Below are positions 18,631 to 26,733 of a stretch of 64,000 bases of DNA, one piece after another. Position 1 is the stretch's first letter, and each line of letters begins with the position of its first letter. Source of the stretch: Chryseobacterium carnipullorum (GTDB lineage: Bacteria > Bacteroidota > Bacteroidia > Flavobacteriales > Weeksellaceae); assembly GCF_900142785.1 (NCBI RefSeq), contig NZ_FRCD01000014.1:1-64000 (forward strand), written 5' to 3'. Below the pieces are notes generated by a model. It saw only the letters and a list, made by a program, of their open reading frames with translations, searched no databases and was not told the origin of the DNA. A program made the position numbers and the translations under genes.

Positions 18631-19119
18631 ATCAAATTTAGTTTATATTAAAAATACGCTATAAAAAATACTGTTTAACGAATAAAATCAACAATACTTT
18701 ATCATTAATGCAGATATGGTTAATTTTATTCCGTTTTATATGTTAATTCTAATGTTATCTGTTTAACAAAAAATGAAGGCTTTAAGATGATGTTTTTAAA
18801 ATTGATCTCCCAAGCTGATCCTACTGTTTTCTTTGAAATCTCTGAAAAAGCATTTTGGGGTAACATCATCTGCTGTAAGAGAGGAGAAAATTTCAGTTAT
18901 GCAAACAGGTAAGGAAGTCTAAGGCTTGAAAAAGTAGGCTACGAGCCCCTAAGGGTCAAAGTTATACGATTTTATTGTTTTTTAATCAACGATCATAGCC
19001 CAATACTCTACCTTCAGGCTTCCGTCTTTCTGCTTACGACGGCTCTATCTGTTTTTTGCACCGTGATTGCATATCCTATGATGTTTATCCAAAAATTTTC
19101 AAAATACATTTATTAGGCT
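18631..19119. other. Gene-poor region with a possible structured RNA
   Basis: About 490 bases without a convincing gene. A 41-codon frame at 18787-18912 (plus) has no recognisable product. Within 18896-19075 there are paired segments: GGAAGTCTAAGG (about 18913-18924) against CCTTCAGGCTTCC (about 19012-19024), GGCT/AGCC near 18939-18949, and a CCGTC/GACGG hairpin at about 19022-19042. Outer pairing ATGCAAACAG with the CTGTTTTTTGC region is also possible. This looks like a rod-shaped RNA, but no Rfam family was recognised, and tmRNA, RNase P and SRP signatures are absent. Confidence 0.35.
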
Positions 19120-19127
19120 TACATTTG
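19120..19127 (+). promoter_or_regulatory. -7 box (TACATTTG) of idi
   Basis: An exact TAnnTTTG match only five bases before the idi ATG, implying a leaderless transcript. Confidence 0.6.
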
Positions 19128-19132
19128 TAGAA

Positions 19133-19648
19133 ATGGAAGAATTTGTAGTTTTAGTAAATCCTGAAGATGACGTTTTAGGCCTTATGGAAAAGCAGCAGGC
19201 TCATATCAACGGTCTTCTGCACCGTGCATTTTCTGTATTTTTGTTCAACAGCAAAGGTGAGATGCTTCTTCAGAAAAGAGCATCAGGAAAATACCATTCC
19301 CCTAATCAATGGACCAATGCTGTATGCTCTCACCCAAAAGATGGGGAAACTTATCTTGAAGGTGCTCAACGCAGGCTTCGTGAAGAACTGGGAATTCAAT
19401 CTGAACTTTCGGAAAAATTCAATTTTATCTATAAAGCAGATGTAGGAGGCGGTCTTTGGGAGCACGAACTCGACCACGTATTTGTAGGGCACTATGAATA
19501 TGAATCTGATTTCAATCTGAATAAGGAAGAAGTGGAAGAAGTTCGATTTATTTCCATGCAGGATCTTGATCAGGAAATTGCTGAAAATCCAGGAAATTTT
19601 ACGGAATGGTTCAAAATTATCCTTGAAGAATATAAACACCATTTTTAA
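19133..19648 (+). CDS. idi: Isopentenyl-diphosphate delta-isomerase, type I
   Basis: A 171-residue Nudix-fold enzyme interconverting IPP and DMAPP. It shows LHRAFSVFLFNSKGEMLLQKR, WTNAVCSHP with the catalytic Cys, the RRLREELG Nudix helix and the Glu pair in WEHELDHVF. The N-terminus aligns with known type I enzymes, so the ATG at 19133 is right even though it lies five bases from the promoter box. The next gene begins three bases after the stop. Confidence 0.95.
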   Translation: MEEFVVLVNPEDDVLGLMEKQQAHINGLLHRAFSVFLFNSKGEMLLQKRASGKYHSPNQWTNAVCSHPKDGETYLEGAQRRLREELGIQSELSEKFNFIYKADVGGGLWEHELDHVFVGHYEYESDFNLNKEEVEEVRFISMQDLDQEIAENPGNFTEWFKIILEEYKHHF

Positions 19649-19651
19649 TTG

Positions 19652-20122
19652 ATGAAAAAAATACTGCTTGTATCCGCTTTTTTATCGGCAAGTTTATTTT
19701 TTGCCCAAAAAGCAAAAATATATGACAGTCCCGGCTACTCTATTCAGGTTCCGGAAGGATGGAGATCTACCAACGACAGTGAGATTGTCAATATTTTCCC
19801 TGCCAACGAGGTGGGAGCCATTACCATTTCTGAATACCATGGTCTGGAACTTCCGAAAGCAGAAATGAAAAAATTTATCCTTGCCCTTTACCAGTCCCAG
19901 GAACCTGAGAATAAAATAAAGGAAAGCAAAGGTAAAAAAGGCTACACAGAGTATTTCTACGAGTATTTTGATGAAAAAGAAAAACTGTTCTGGATCACCA
20001 GGGCATTTCAGAAAGACAAAGATCTGTATCTTGTCTCCATCAACTGTGGCCAAAAGTTCTGGAACGGAAATTATATGAACCTATTTAACGAAACTTTCAA
20101 CAGCTTTAAAATAAAGAAATAA
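19652..20122 (+). CDS. Secreted PsbP-like/unknown protein
   Basis: A 156-residue protein with a signal peptide (1-19, ending FFAQ). The phrase YSIQVPEGWR followed by a FPANEVGAITIS strand is typical of small PsbP/DUF1795-like alpha-beta domains in periplasmic proteins. Function is unknown. It sits between idi and gcvT with gaps of 3 and 9 bases, so all three are probably cotranscribed. An in-frame TTG at 19649 overlaps the junction; the ATG at 19652 is preferred. Confidence 0.7.
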   Translation: MKKILLVSAFLSASLFFAQKAKIYDSPGYSIQVPEGWRSTNDSEIVNIFPANEVGAITISEYHGLELPKAEMKKFILALYQSQEPENKIKESKGKKGYTEYFYEYFDEKEKLFWITRAFQKDKDLYLVSINCGQKFWNGNYMNLFNETFNSFKIKK

Positions 20123-20131
20123 AAATTAAAT

Positions 20132-21208
20132 ATGAAGAAAACAGCCTTATACGATAAACACGTTTCTTTGGGCGCTAAAATCGTACCTTTTGCAGGTTTT
20201 GAAATGCCTGTACAGTATTCTGGTGTAACGGAAGAGCATTTTGCAGTAAGAGAGAAAGCAGGATTGTTTGATGTGTCACACATGGGACAGTTTTTTATTG
20301 AAGGACCGGGATCTAAAGATCTTTTACAGTTTGTTACGACAAACAATGTAGATGCTCTGGAAAACGGAAAAGCTCAATATTCTTGCCTTCCTAATGAGAA
20401 CGGAGGAATTGTGGATGACCTTATTGTTTACAAAATGGAAGATGATAAATATTTCGTTGTGGTCAATGCATCCAATATCGAAAAAGACTGGAATCATATT
20501 TCAAAATACAACACTTTCGGAGCTCAAATGACGAATGCGTCTGATGAAATGTCATTATTGGCAATCCAGGGACCAAGAGCTACGGAAATCCTTCAGAAGC
20601 TTACAGAAACCAATCTTTCTGAGATTCCTTACTATCATTTTGCATTGGGAAGCGTTGCCGGTGTCAATAATGTGATTATTTCAAACACAGGCTACACCGG
20701 AAGCGGTGGATTTGAGATCTACTTCAACAATGAGAATGCTGAACAGCTTTGGGATGCGATTATCAATGCAGGTGAAGCGGAAGGAATTGTTCCTGCCGGA
20801 CTTGCTGCAAGAGATACTTTAAGACTGGAAAAAGGATTCTGTCTATACGGAAACGATATCGATGATACGACCTCTCCTATTGAAGCCGGATTGGGATGGA
20901 TCACGAAATTTGATAAAGATTTTGTTTCGAAAGATACCTTCGCGAAGCAAAAAGAGGAAGGCATTACGAGAAAGCTGGTAGGTTTTGAGCTTCAGGATAA
21001 AGGGGTTCCAAGACATGATTATCCGGTAGTAGATGCAGAAGGAAATGTGATTGGAAAAGTAACTTCTGGAACACAGTCTCCAATGAAAAAGATCGGTTTA
21101 GGTCTGGCTTATGTAGACCAACCTCACTTCAAACTGGGTTCTGAAATCTTTATTCAGGTAAGAAACAAGAACATTCCAGCAAAAGTAGTGAAAGCTCCTT
21201 TCGTATAA
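20132..21208 (+). CDS. gcvT: Aminomethyltransferase (glycine cleavage T protein)
   Basis: A 358-residue folate-dependent enzyme of glycine cleavage. It has the N-terminal FAGFEMPVQY(S) and DVSHMGQ, the folate site region LAIQGP, NTGYTGSGGFEIYF, and LAARDTLRLEKG with the conserved Asp, followed by the C-terminal GVPRHDYPV barrel domain with VTSGTQSP. Length is normal. gcvH and gcvP are not in the window. A strong terminator follows. Confidence 0.96.
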   Translation: MKKTALYDKHVSLGAKIVPFAGFEMPVQYSGVTEEHFAVREKAGLFDVSHMGQFFIEGPGSKDLLQFVTTNNVDALENGKAQYSCLPNENGGIVDDLIVYKMEDDKYFVVVNASNIEKDWNHISKYNTFGAQMTNASDEMSLLAIQGPRATEILQKLTETNLSEIPYYHFALGSVAGVNNVIISNTGYTGSGGFEIYFNNENAEQLWDAIINAGEAEGIVPAGLAARDTLRLEKGFCLYGNDIDDTTSPIEAGLGWITKFDKDFVSKDTFAKQKEEGITRKLVGFELQDKGVPRHDYPVVDAEGNVIGKVTSGTQSPMKKIGLGLAYVDQPHFKLGSEIFIQVRNKNIPAKVVKAPFV

Positions 21209-21231
21209 TCGTTCAAAAAAGATATACAAAT

Positions 21232-21266
21232 AAAATAGGCTGTAATTTTTTACAGCCTATTTTTTG
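21232..21266. terminator. Terminator after gcvT, shared with the peptide gene
   Basis: AAAATAGGCTGTAA pairs with TTACAGCCTATTTT, giving a long stem with U-tracts on both strands. It also ends the convergent peptide gene at 21270. Confidence 0.88.
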
Positions 21267-21269
21267 TGG

Positions 21270-21458
21270 TTAATAACAAATACAGCATACAGATCTGTCC
21301 GGATTGCAGGCATCCCCTATTCCAGGTCTGTTGGAAATAACTCCGCCTCCGGGTCCGCAAAGTGTGAAGCAATTGACAACCGGAACTTTACCTGCTCCCG
21401 TAATTTCTTTTAATGCTGATCTTTTAAGATTCTTTGTTTTTAAAAAGTCTTTTTTCAT
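21270..21458 (-). CDS. Cys-rich leader peptide, bacteriocin-like
   Basis: A 62-residue peptide with a basic N-terminal leader (KTKNLKRSALKEITGAG) of the type seen in Bacteroidota bacteriocin-like and natural-product precursors, although the usual GG is GAG here. The core carries six cysteines in a Gly/Pro-rich context (CFTLCGPGGG, GDACNP, SVCCICY). No modifying enzyme or exporter is adjacent. It is convergent with gcvT. Its relation to the two peptides at 26.7 and 27.3 kb is by leader type, not by core sequence. Confidence 0.65.
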   Translation of the reverse strand: MKKDFLKTKNLKRSALKEITGAGKVPVVNCFTLCGPGGGVISNRPGIGDACNPDRSVCCICY

Positions 21459-21542
21459 GATATTATTTTTTGGCTATTATAAAGATAAGTATTTAATAAT
21501 GAATCCATTAAAAATAAATCACAAAATATTGACCACAAGGAT

Positions 21543-21887
21543 TTATGATTTCGGCACATGCTGAAAACAATAGTCATTTCCAATACGGGTATAGTGCTTA
21601 CATCTTGTTCCTGCTTTTGTTCTTCCCAGACATTGGTTACCCTTATTGACACCGTTTACCTTTTTAGGGCTGGAAACCATTCCGTACACTGATGTTTTGG
21701 GAGGATTGCATATTTTGCAGGGTTGAAGACCGATTTTCACTGCTTCATTGACGTCAAGACCAGAGGAAACATTTTTCACCATTCTGCATGATGACCTGTG
21801 GTATTTTGCACCCGATGGAGTTCTGTAAACCGTCTGCCCCAAGAGACTGACCGACGTGAAAAGCAGTATAGAAATCAGGTATTTCAT
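21543..21887 (-). CDS. Secreted small protein with two metal-binding-like Cys/His motifs
   Basis: A 114-residue protein with a signal peptide (1-18, ending LLGQ). Residues of about 28-60 have an Ada-like pattern, YHRSSCRMVKN followed by PCKIC. The C-terminal part CLGRTKAGTRCKHYTRIGNDYC then QH resembles the small zinc-ribbon-like DUF5763 type. Both halves suggest metal binding, unusual for a secreted protein. Its ATG overlaps the stop of the ArsC-like gene (ATGA), so they are cotranscribed. Confidence 0.7.
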   Translation of the reverse strand: MKYLISILLFTSVSLLGQTVYRTPSGAKYHRSSCRMVKNVSSGLDVNEAVKIGLQPCKICNPPKTSVYGMVSSPKKVNGVNKGNQCLGRTKAGTRCKHYTRIGNDYCFQHVPKS

Positions 21888-22240
21888 TCATTGACTCCAA
21901 AGAATTCTCTTAAAGCCTCCACATTATTTTTATCATTTCCTACAAATATTTCTTTGTCGGTAATAAAAACCGGACGTTTCAGAAAAGTGTAATGATCCAG
22001 CAAAAGGTCTTTAAAGTCTTTCTCCTGAAGAGTTTTCACGTCCAAACCTCTTAATTTGATCTGTGTTGATTTCTTACTGAACAAAGCTTCGTATGACTTT
22101 GTTTTTTTATACATTGCTTCCAGTTCCTCACTCGTAACCGGTTCTTTTTTAATCTCACGAAGTTCCCAGTCTTTAAGATCAAATTGAGCTAAAATTTTTC
22201 TGCAGGTATCACATGTATTAAGATAAAATACTTTCTTCAT
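21884..22240 (-). CDS. ArsC/Spx-family thioredoxin-fold protein
   Basis: A 118-residue protein with the redox CDTC motif at 10-13 in YLNTCDTCRKI. The rest (DLKDWELREIKKEPVTSEEL, LLDHYTFLKRPVFI) follows the ArsC/Spx fold. The key RP dipeptide (KRPVFI) that helps bind the substrate is present. It is more likely a YffB-like reductase or regulator of unknown target than true arsenate resistance, since no ars genes are nearby. It is first in a two-gene unit with the secreted Cys/His protein. Confidence 0.85.
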   Translation of the reverse strand: MKKVFYLNTCDTCRKILAQFDLKDWELREIKKEPVTSEELEAMYKKTKSYEALFSKKSTQIKLRGLDVKTLQEKDFKDLLLDHYTFLKRPVFITDKEIFVGNDKNNVEALREFFGVNE

Positions 22241-22298
22241 TGTTATTTTTTAAATCTGTTGTTCGTTAAATTTTCTTCTTCATTGAAGTTTGGTCTTT

Positions 22299-22306
22299 CA
22301 AAAGTA
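22299..22306 (-). promoter_or_regulatory. -7 box (TACTTTTG) for the ArsC-like gene
   Basis: An exact TAnnTTTG match on the minus strand, 59 bases before the ATG. Confidence 0.5.
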
Positions 22307-22362
22307 GGATTTAATCCAAAATTCCGGAAATAATTAAATAACTTTATTAAAATTTTATAAAG

Positions 22363-22830
22363 ATGCAGAATAAGCCTATTACTTTTCAGTTTATTTCGGA
22401 GCCTTCAGACGTGAATTATGGAGGAAATGTACATGGAGGAAGCGTCATGAAATGGATCGACCAGGCGGGTTATGCATGTGCCACCACATGGAGCGGAAAT
22501 TACTCCGTCACGGTGTATGTGGGTGGAATCCGTTTTTATGAACCGATCAAGATCGGGGAAGTTGTACGGGTAGATGCGCAGGTGATCTATACCGGAAAAT
22601 CAAGCATGCATATTTCGATCAATGTTTTTTCAAGAAATCTGAAGCAACCTACTTTCGACAAAAAGACGCACTGTATTATTGTTTTTGTAGCGGTAGATGA
22701 AAATGGCAAAAAACTACCGGTCCCTGTATGGGTCCCTGAGACTGAAGAGGAAAAACAACAGGAACGTTACGCAAAACGTCTGATGGACTTAAGAACGCAG
22801 ATTGAGGATGAAATGAAACCGTTTTTATAA
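22363..22830 (+). CDS. Acyl-CoA thioesterase, hotdog fold (YciA/acyl-CoA hydrolase type)
   Basis: A 155-residue cytosolic enzyme. It shows the NYGGNVHGGSVMKWIDQAGYACA segment, with the catalytic Asp in the central helix as in YciA and eukaryotic ACOT hotdog enzymes, and the VRVDAQVIYTGKSSMHISI strand. The C-terminus is a charged helix. It likely hydrolyses medium- and long-chain acyl-CoAs. It lies just upstream of the fluoride-controlled unit but has its own region. Confidence 0.9.
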   Translation: MQNKPITFQFISEPSDVNYGGNVHGGSVMKWIDQAGYACATTWSGNYSVTVYVGGIRFYEPIKIGEVVRVDAQVIYTGKSSMHISINVFSRNLKQPTFDKKTHCIIVFVAVDENGKKLPVPVWVPETEEEKQQERYAKRLMDLRTQIEDEMKPFL

Positions 22831-22870
22831 AACAGAAATACTTTTTCGTTTAAAATTCATAAAGAATAAT

Positions 22871-22878
22871 TATATTTG
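22871..22878 (+). promoter_or_regulatory. -7 box (TATATTTG) of the fluoride-riboswitch transcript
   Basis: An exact TAnnTTTG match. Transcription should start about 22884, just before the aptamer. Confidence 0.65.
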
Positions 22879-22884
22879 CGATAC

Positions 22885-22971
22885 AAAGGAAATGGTGCTC
22901 TTCCTTACCCAACCGCTTTACAGAAGCTGATGACGCCTGATTAAGAGATTATTAACCAATAACTGATCAGG
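22885..22971 (+). promoter_or_regulatory. Fluoride riboswitch (crcB motif) with candidate ribosome-site switch
   Basis: The aptamer (about 22888-22940) matches the crcB consensus: stem GGAA/TTCC enclosing ATGGTGCTC, then AACCGC, a small hairpin, and GCTGATGACGCCT. The pseudoknot would pair GGTG (22894-22897) with CGCC (22934-22937). Downstream, CCTGAT (22936-22941) can instead pair with ATCAGG (22966-22971), which overlaps the AGGA next to the ATG. Fluoride binding would occupy part of CCTGAT and free the ribosome site, an ON switch. The aptamer call is strong; the switching model is an inference. Confidence 0.88.
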
Positions 22972-22977
22972 ATTATT

Positions 22978-24282
22978 ATGTCAAAAAAACAATGGACACT
23001 TCGCAGAAAAACAACATTTCACACTAAGATATTCTTTAGAAAGTACCCTGCTCTGCCCTATATTTTAAAATGGTTGTGCATCAGCATAATCATTGGTGGT
23101 TTGGTAGGAACGGCTTCTGCCGGATTTCTACAGTCTCTGGAATGGGCCACTCAGTTCAGGGAAAGTCATATCTGGCTGATTGCCTTGCTCCCTGTTGCCG
23201 GGTTTTTTATTGGTCTTTTGTATTATTACTACGGAAAAGATGTAGAGGCAGGAAACAATGTACTGATTGAGAGTATTCATGACCCGAAAGAGATCATTCC
23301 CTTAAAAATGGCGCCCTTTGTTTATCTGGGTACGATGATTACGCATTTCTTTGGAGGTTCTGCAGGACGTGAGGGAACCGCACTTCAGATGGCGGGAGCT
23401 ATTGCAGATCAGCTTAGCAAACCACTGCAACTTGACAAGAATGAAAGAAGAATTCTACTCATTGCCGCCATTGCAGCAGGTTTTGGATCTATTTTCGGGA
23501 CACCTTTGGCGGGTGCTGTTTTCGGACTGGAGGTTTTTCTGATCGGAAGAATACGGTATAATGCTATTTTTCCGGCATTTGCCTCGGCAATTTTTGCAGA
23601 TTGGGTCACTAACCTTTGGAAGGTTAAACATACCCACTACTCTATCGATTTTGTTCCCAAAATAGAATTTCTGCCAGTTTTATACAGTATTCTGGCCGGA
23701 ATTGCTTTCGGGATCTGTGCGGCAGGTTTCAGTAGAATCATTCACTGGACAGGTTCTGTCTTTAAATCTAAAATCAAATATCCTCCATTCCGTCCTGTAG
23801 TGGGTGGAATTATCGTTGCTCTGGCAGTTTTTGCGATGGGAACTACAAGATATATCGGATTGGGAATTCCGGTGATTGTAGAATCTTTTGAGAAGCAGCT
23901 TCCCTTGTATGATTTTGCTCTAAAAATGATTTTTACCATCGTTACCCTTTCTGCAGGATTCAAAGGTGGTGAAGTAACTCCTTTATTTTTTATTGGAGCG
24001 ACTCTTGGGAGTTCTTTATCGCTCTTTATTCCATTACCATTCGGACTGCTCGCCGGAATGGGTTTTGTAGCCGTTTTTGCCGGAGCTACCAATACTCCGC
24101 TGGCCTGTTTGCTGATGGGAATAGAATTATTCGGAGCTGAATCCGGGGTGTATATCGCGATTGCCTGCGTAGTTTCGTATTTACTTTCCGGCCATACCAG
24201 TATTTACACGAAACAAAAGATAGGAGAAGCTAAAAACAGAAGATTTGAACGTGACCGGGACAGCTCTATTTCGGATCTGTGA
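22978..24282 (+). CDS. CLC-F type fluoride/proton antiporter
   Basis: A 434-residue polytopic membrane protein of the CLC family. The gating-Glu motif is GREGT at 130-134 (Glu132), where chloride CLCs have GREGP; GREGT is a mark of the fluoride-exporting CLC-F branch. The usual GSGIP loop is replaced by AGNNVLIESI. FKGGEVTPLFFIGATLG and FAGATNTPLACLLMGIELFG complete the pattern. It exports toxic fluoride. The fluoride riboswitch directly upstream supports this independently. The C-terminus is a short charged cytosolic tail with no CBS domains. Confidence 0.92.
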   Translation: MSKKQWTLRRKTTFHTKIFFRKYPALPYILKWLCISIIIGGLVGTASAGFLQSLEWATQFRESHIWLIALLPVAGFFIGLLYYYYGKDVEAGNNVLIESIHDPKEIIPLKMAPFVYLGTMITHFFGGSAGREGTALQMAGAIADQLSKPLQLDKNERRILLIAAIAAGFGSIFGTPLAGAVFGLEVFLIGRIRYNAIFPAFASAIFADWVTNLWKVKHTHYSIDFVPKIEFLPVLYSILAGIAFGICAAGFSRIIHWTGSVFKSKIKYPPFRPVVGGIIVALAVFAMGTTRYIGLGIPVIVESFEKQLPLYDFALKMIFTIVTLSAGFKGGEVTPLFFIGATLGSSLSLFIPLPFGLLAGMGFVAVFAGATNTPLACLLMGIELFGAESGVYIAIACVVSYLLSGHTSIYTKQKIGEAKNRRFERDRDSSISDL

Positions 24283-24460
24283 GGGTCTGAGGGCTATAAA
24301 GTCTGAAAATTTGAGAAACAAAGCGCTATAGGTTAATGAAATTTTAGGATGTTCTTTTTACCCTAAACTCCACTCCACTAAATTTACCGATCCTCTACTC
24401 TCAAATTCTAAAACACGTCCCACATAATTTCATTAAGTTTGTTTATCATAAGTTATTTCC

Positions 24461-25339
24461 ATGTTTGACTACAGATTAAAAGTTTTCCATACGGCTGCAT
24501 CGAGACTGAGTTTTACCAAAGCTTCTGAGGAATTGCATATTTCACAGCCGGCCGTAACCAAACACATCAAAGAGATTGAAAGTCAACTTGGTACAAAATT
24601 GTTTGACCGAAAAGGCACTTCTGTTCAGCTTACCCAGAGCGGACGGGTTCTATATGAATATGCAGAAAAGATCCGTCATCTCTACCGGGATCTGGAATTT
24701 GAGATCAGCCAGATCAATGAACAGCATAAGGGGAAACTGATCATTGGAGCCAGTACCAGTGTCGCCCAATATGTTTTACCTGAGATACTGGCCAAATTCA
24801 ATAGCTATTATAAAGATATTAAGATCGAACTGATCACCCACAATACAGAAATTATTTCCGAATTGCTCAAGGAAGGAAAGATCGACCTTGGAATTATTGA
24901 GGGAGAATCACAGTCTTCGTTTTTTGACTATAAAATTTTCAAAGCTGATGAAATCGTTCTTGCAGCCAAGGCTGATCATCCACTAGCTCATAAAACATTA
25001 AGTTTAAAAGATCTCTATGGTTTACACCTGATCTTCCGTGAACAAGGCTCGGGAACTCTGGAATTCATCCAAAACCGTTTAAAGGAAAAAGGGATCAATA
25101 TTGCAGAACTGAATACGGTCATGCAGCTGGGAAGCAGTGAAAGCATTAAAAATTATCTCCTACATTCAGATTGTATGGCTTTTTTGTCGATCAGTAGCAT
25201 TTTGAATGAATTAAAAAACAATACCCTTACCATCGTAGATATCAAAAACTTCAGTATTGAAAGAGATTTTCATTTTATTCTTCCAAAGGGAGAACAATCG
25301 GAGATGATTAAGCTTTTTCTGAGATTTGTGAGGAGTTAG
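24461..25339 (+). CDS. LysR-family transcriptional regulator
   Basis: A 292-residue regulator. The N-terminal winged helix reads FTKASEELHISQPAVTKHIKEIE, and the effector domain (about 88-290) is of the periplasmic-binding type with LIIGASTSVAQYVLPEIL. The resemblance is to the CysB/Cbl/YeiE side of the family. The next gene encodes a YeiH-type exporter, and LysR-YeiH pairs are common, so control of that gene is likely. It starts with the usual ATG; no clear -7 box. Confidence 0.92.
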   Translation: MFDYRLKVFHTAASRLSFTKASEELHISQPAVTKHIKEIESQLGTKLFDRKGTSVQLTQSGRVLYEYAEKIRHLYRDLEFEISQINEQHKGKLIIGASTSVAQYVLPEILAKFNSYYKDIKIELITHNTEIISELLKEGKIDLGIIEGESQSSFFDYKIFKADEIVLAAKADHPLAHKTLSLKDLYGLHLIFREQGSGTLEFIQNRLKEKGINIAELNTVMQLGSSESIKNYLLHSDCMAFLSISSILNELKNNTLTIVDIKNFSIERDFHFILPKGEQSEMIKLFLRFVRS

Positions 25340-25344
25340 AGATG

Positions 25345-25500
25345 AGTTTGCAGATCGCAGGTTGAGATTCTGTCTTTTGATCGGGAATTTAGAAAGGATT
25401 GATGTACATCGTGAATTTTGCTTCGCAAGTAAATCGTGAATTTTTGAGAGTGGAGAAAAAAGAGTAAAGAGTGAAAAATGAAGAGTGAAGATACTACTGA
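25345..25500 (+). repeat. Degenerate composite intergenic repeat
   Basis: It contains, in order, TTGCAGATCGCAGG, CTGTCTTTTGATCGGGAATT, GTGAATTTTGCTTCGCAAGT and a purine-rich AGAGTGAA tail. The same blocks in the same order occur on the opposite strand at 36060-36252. The rest, to 25716, is AT-rich and holds the promoter region of the next gene (a near-box TATTTTTC at 25682-25689). Confidence 0.6.
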
Positions 25501-25716
25501 ACTATTTACAGCTTTTTACCGAAAGAAAGTATTATTTTCTACTAGCAACTGGCCAATCCAAACTTATCTACTCTAAAACTTTAGAAACTCAAATTCTCCT
25601 ATGATAAAACAGCAACTTACAGGTCTTAAACCATAACTAAAAGTTATCCATCATAATAAAATACGATATACTTCGTAATACTATTTTTCGGAATTTTGGA
25701 GTCTAAAATTGATTAT

Positions 25717-26652
25717 ATGACAGGCTTTCTCCAAAATGAAACGATACGGAAAACTATTTTTATAATACTTGCGCTGGTATGTCTTACTTCATTCATTTCT
25801 TCTCCGGTTGCCCTGATTATGGGCTTTGGCCTGGCTGTTTTGATAGGTAACCCTTTTGAAAAAAATCTTCACCAATATATCCACCTGCTGCTGCAGATTT
25901 CAATTGTAGGGCTGGGTTTCGGACTTAAGCTGAACGAAGCGTTAACGGCAGGAAAAACGGGCTTCTTTTTAACGGTTGCCAGTATATTGACCGTCATGGT
26001 TCTGGGTACGATTTTAGGGAAAATATTTAAGCTGGAGAATAAATTAGCGTATCTGATCTCTGCAGGAACAGCGATCTGCGGAGGAAGTGCTATAGCCGCC
26101 ATCTCTCCTATTATAAAACCGAGTACAAAGGAAATTTCACTGGGACTTGCTATTATTTTTATCTTAAATTCCATTGCGCTGTTTATTTATCCAGCGATCG
26201 GACATGTTCTCCATTTGTCTCAGGAGCAGTTTGGGCTTTGGTGCGCGGTAGGCATTCATGATACGAGTTCTGTAGTAGGTGCTGCCGGAAAATACGGAAA
26301 TGAAGCGCTAAAGATAGCGACAACGGTAAAACTGGCCCGTGCTTTATGGATCATTCCGGTTTCTGTGATCACGATGTTTATTTTTAAAAATAAGGAATCG
26401 AAAATCAAAATTCCTTGGTTTATAGGATGGTTTATTCTCGCTATTCTTGTCAATACTTATTGTCCTGTTTTTGATGATCTGAGCAATTATGTGACTGGTT
26501 TGGCAAAATCCGGACTCCATCTTACTTTATTTTTTATAGGATCTACTCTGTCGGTTCAGACTTTAAAAACGATAGGTGTTAAACCTCTGGCTGTTGCTGT
26601 TATTTTATGGATTACGATCAGCGTAGGAAGTCTTATTTATATCATCAGTTAA
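25717..26652 (+). CDS. Putative sulfate/small-anion exporter, YeiH (UPF0324) family
   Basis: A 311-residue membrane protein with about ten hydrophobic segments. It shows the family phrases VGLGFGLKLNEAL, SAGTAICGGSAIAAISPII, GIHDTSSVVGAAGKYG and ALKIATTVKLARALWIIP. Members are annotated as putative sulfate exporters, with solid evidence for few. An upstream in-frame TTG at 25696 is possible; the ATG at 25717 is preferred. The LysR gene upstream probably controls it. Confidence 0.9.
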   Translation: MTGFLQNETIRKTIFIILALVCLTSFISSPVALIMGFGLAVLIGNPFEKNLHQYIHLLLQISIVGLGFGLKLNEALTAGKTGFFLTVASILTVMVLGTILGKIFKLENKLAYLISAGTAICGGSAIAAISPIIKPSTKEISLGLAIIFILNSIALFIYPAIGHVLHLSQEQFGLWCAVGIHDTSSVVGAAGKYGNEALKIATTVKLARALWIIPVSVITMFIFKNKESKIKIPWFIGWFILAILVNTYCPVFDDLSNYVTGLAKSGLHLTLFFIGSTLSVQTLKTIGVKPLAVAVILWITISVGSLIYIIS

Positions 26653-26662
26653 ATGACAAAAA

Positions 26663-26690
26663 CCTTTTGGAAGGTCCAAAAGGCTTTTGC
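26663..26690. terminator. Bidirectional terminator after the exporter gene and a peptide gene
   Basis: CCTTTTGG pairs with CCAAAAGG around AAGGT, with T-rich flanks on both strands. Confidence 0.78.
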
Positions 26691-26733
26691 GTATTAAATG
26701 TGGAAATGTTTATTCTTCTGACTGAAATAGTTC

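Noticed and set aside
18787..18912. 41-codon open frame in the region before idi
   Set aside because: No promoter box, no recognisable product, and it overlaps the arm of a possible RNA structure. It looks like a chance frame.
18896..19075. 6S RNA at this site
   Set aside because: A better 6S candidate with closing stem, bubble, T-run and zapA neighbour lies at 30516-30684, so this structure is left unnamed.
21884..22240. Arsenate resistance operon
   Set aside because: Only an ArsC/Spx-like protein is present; no arsR, arsB/acr3 or arsM is near.
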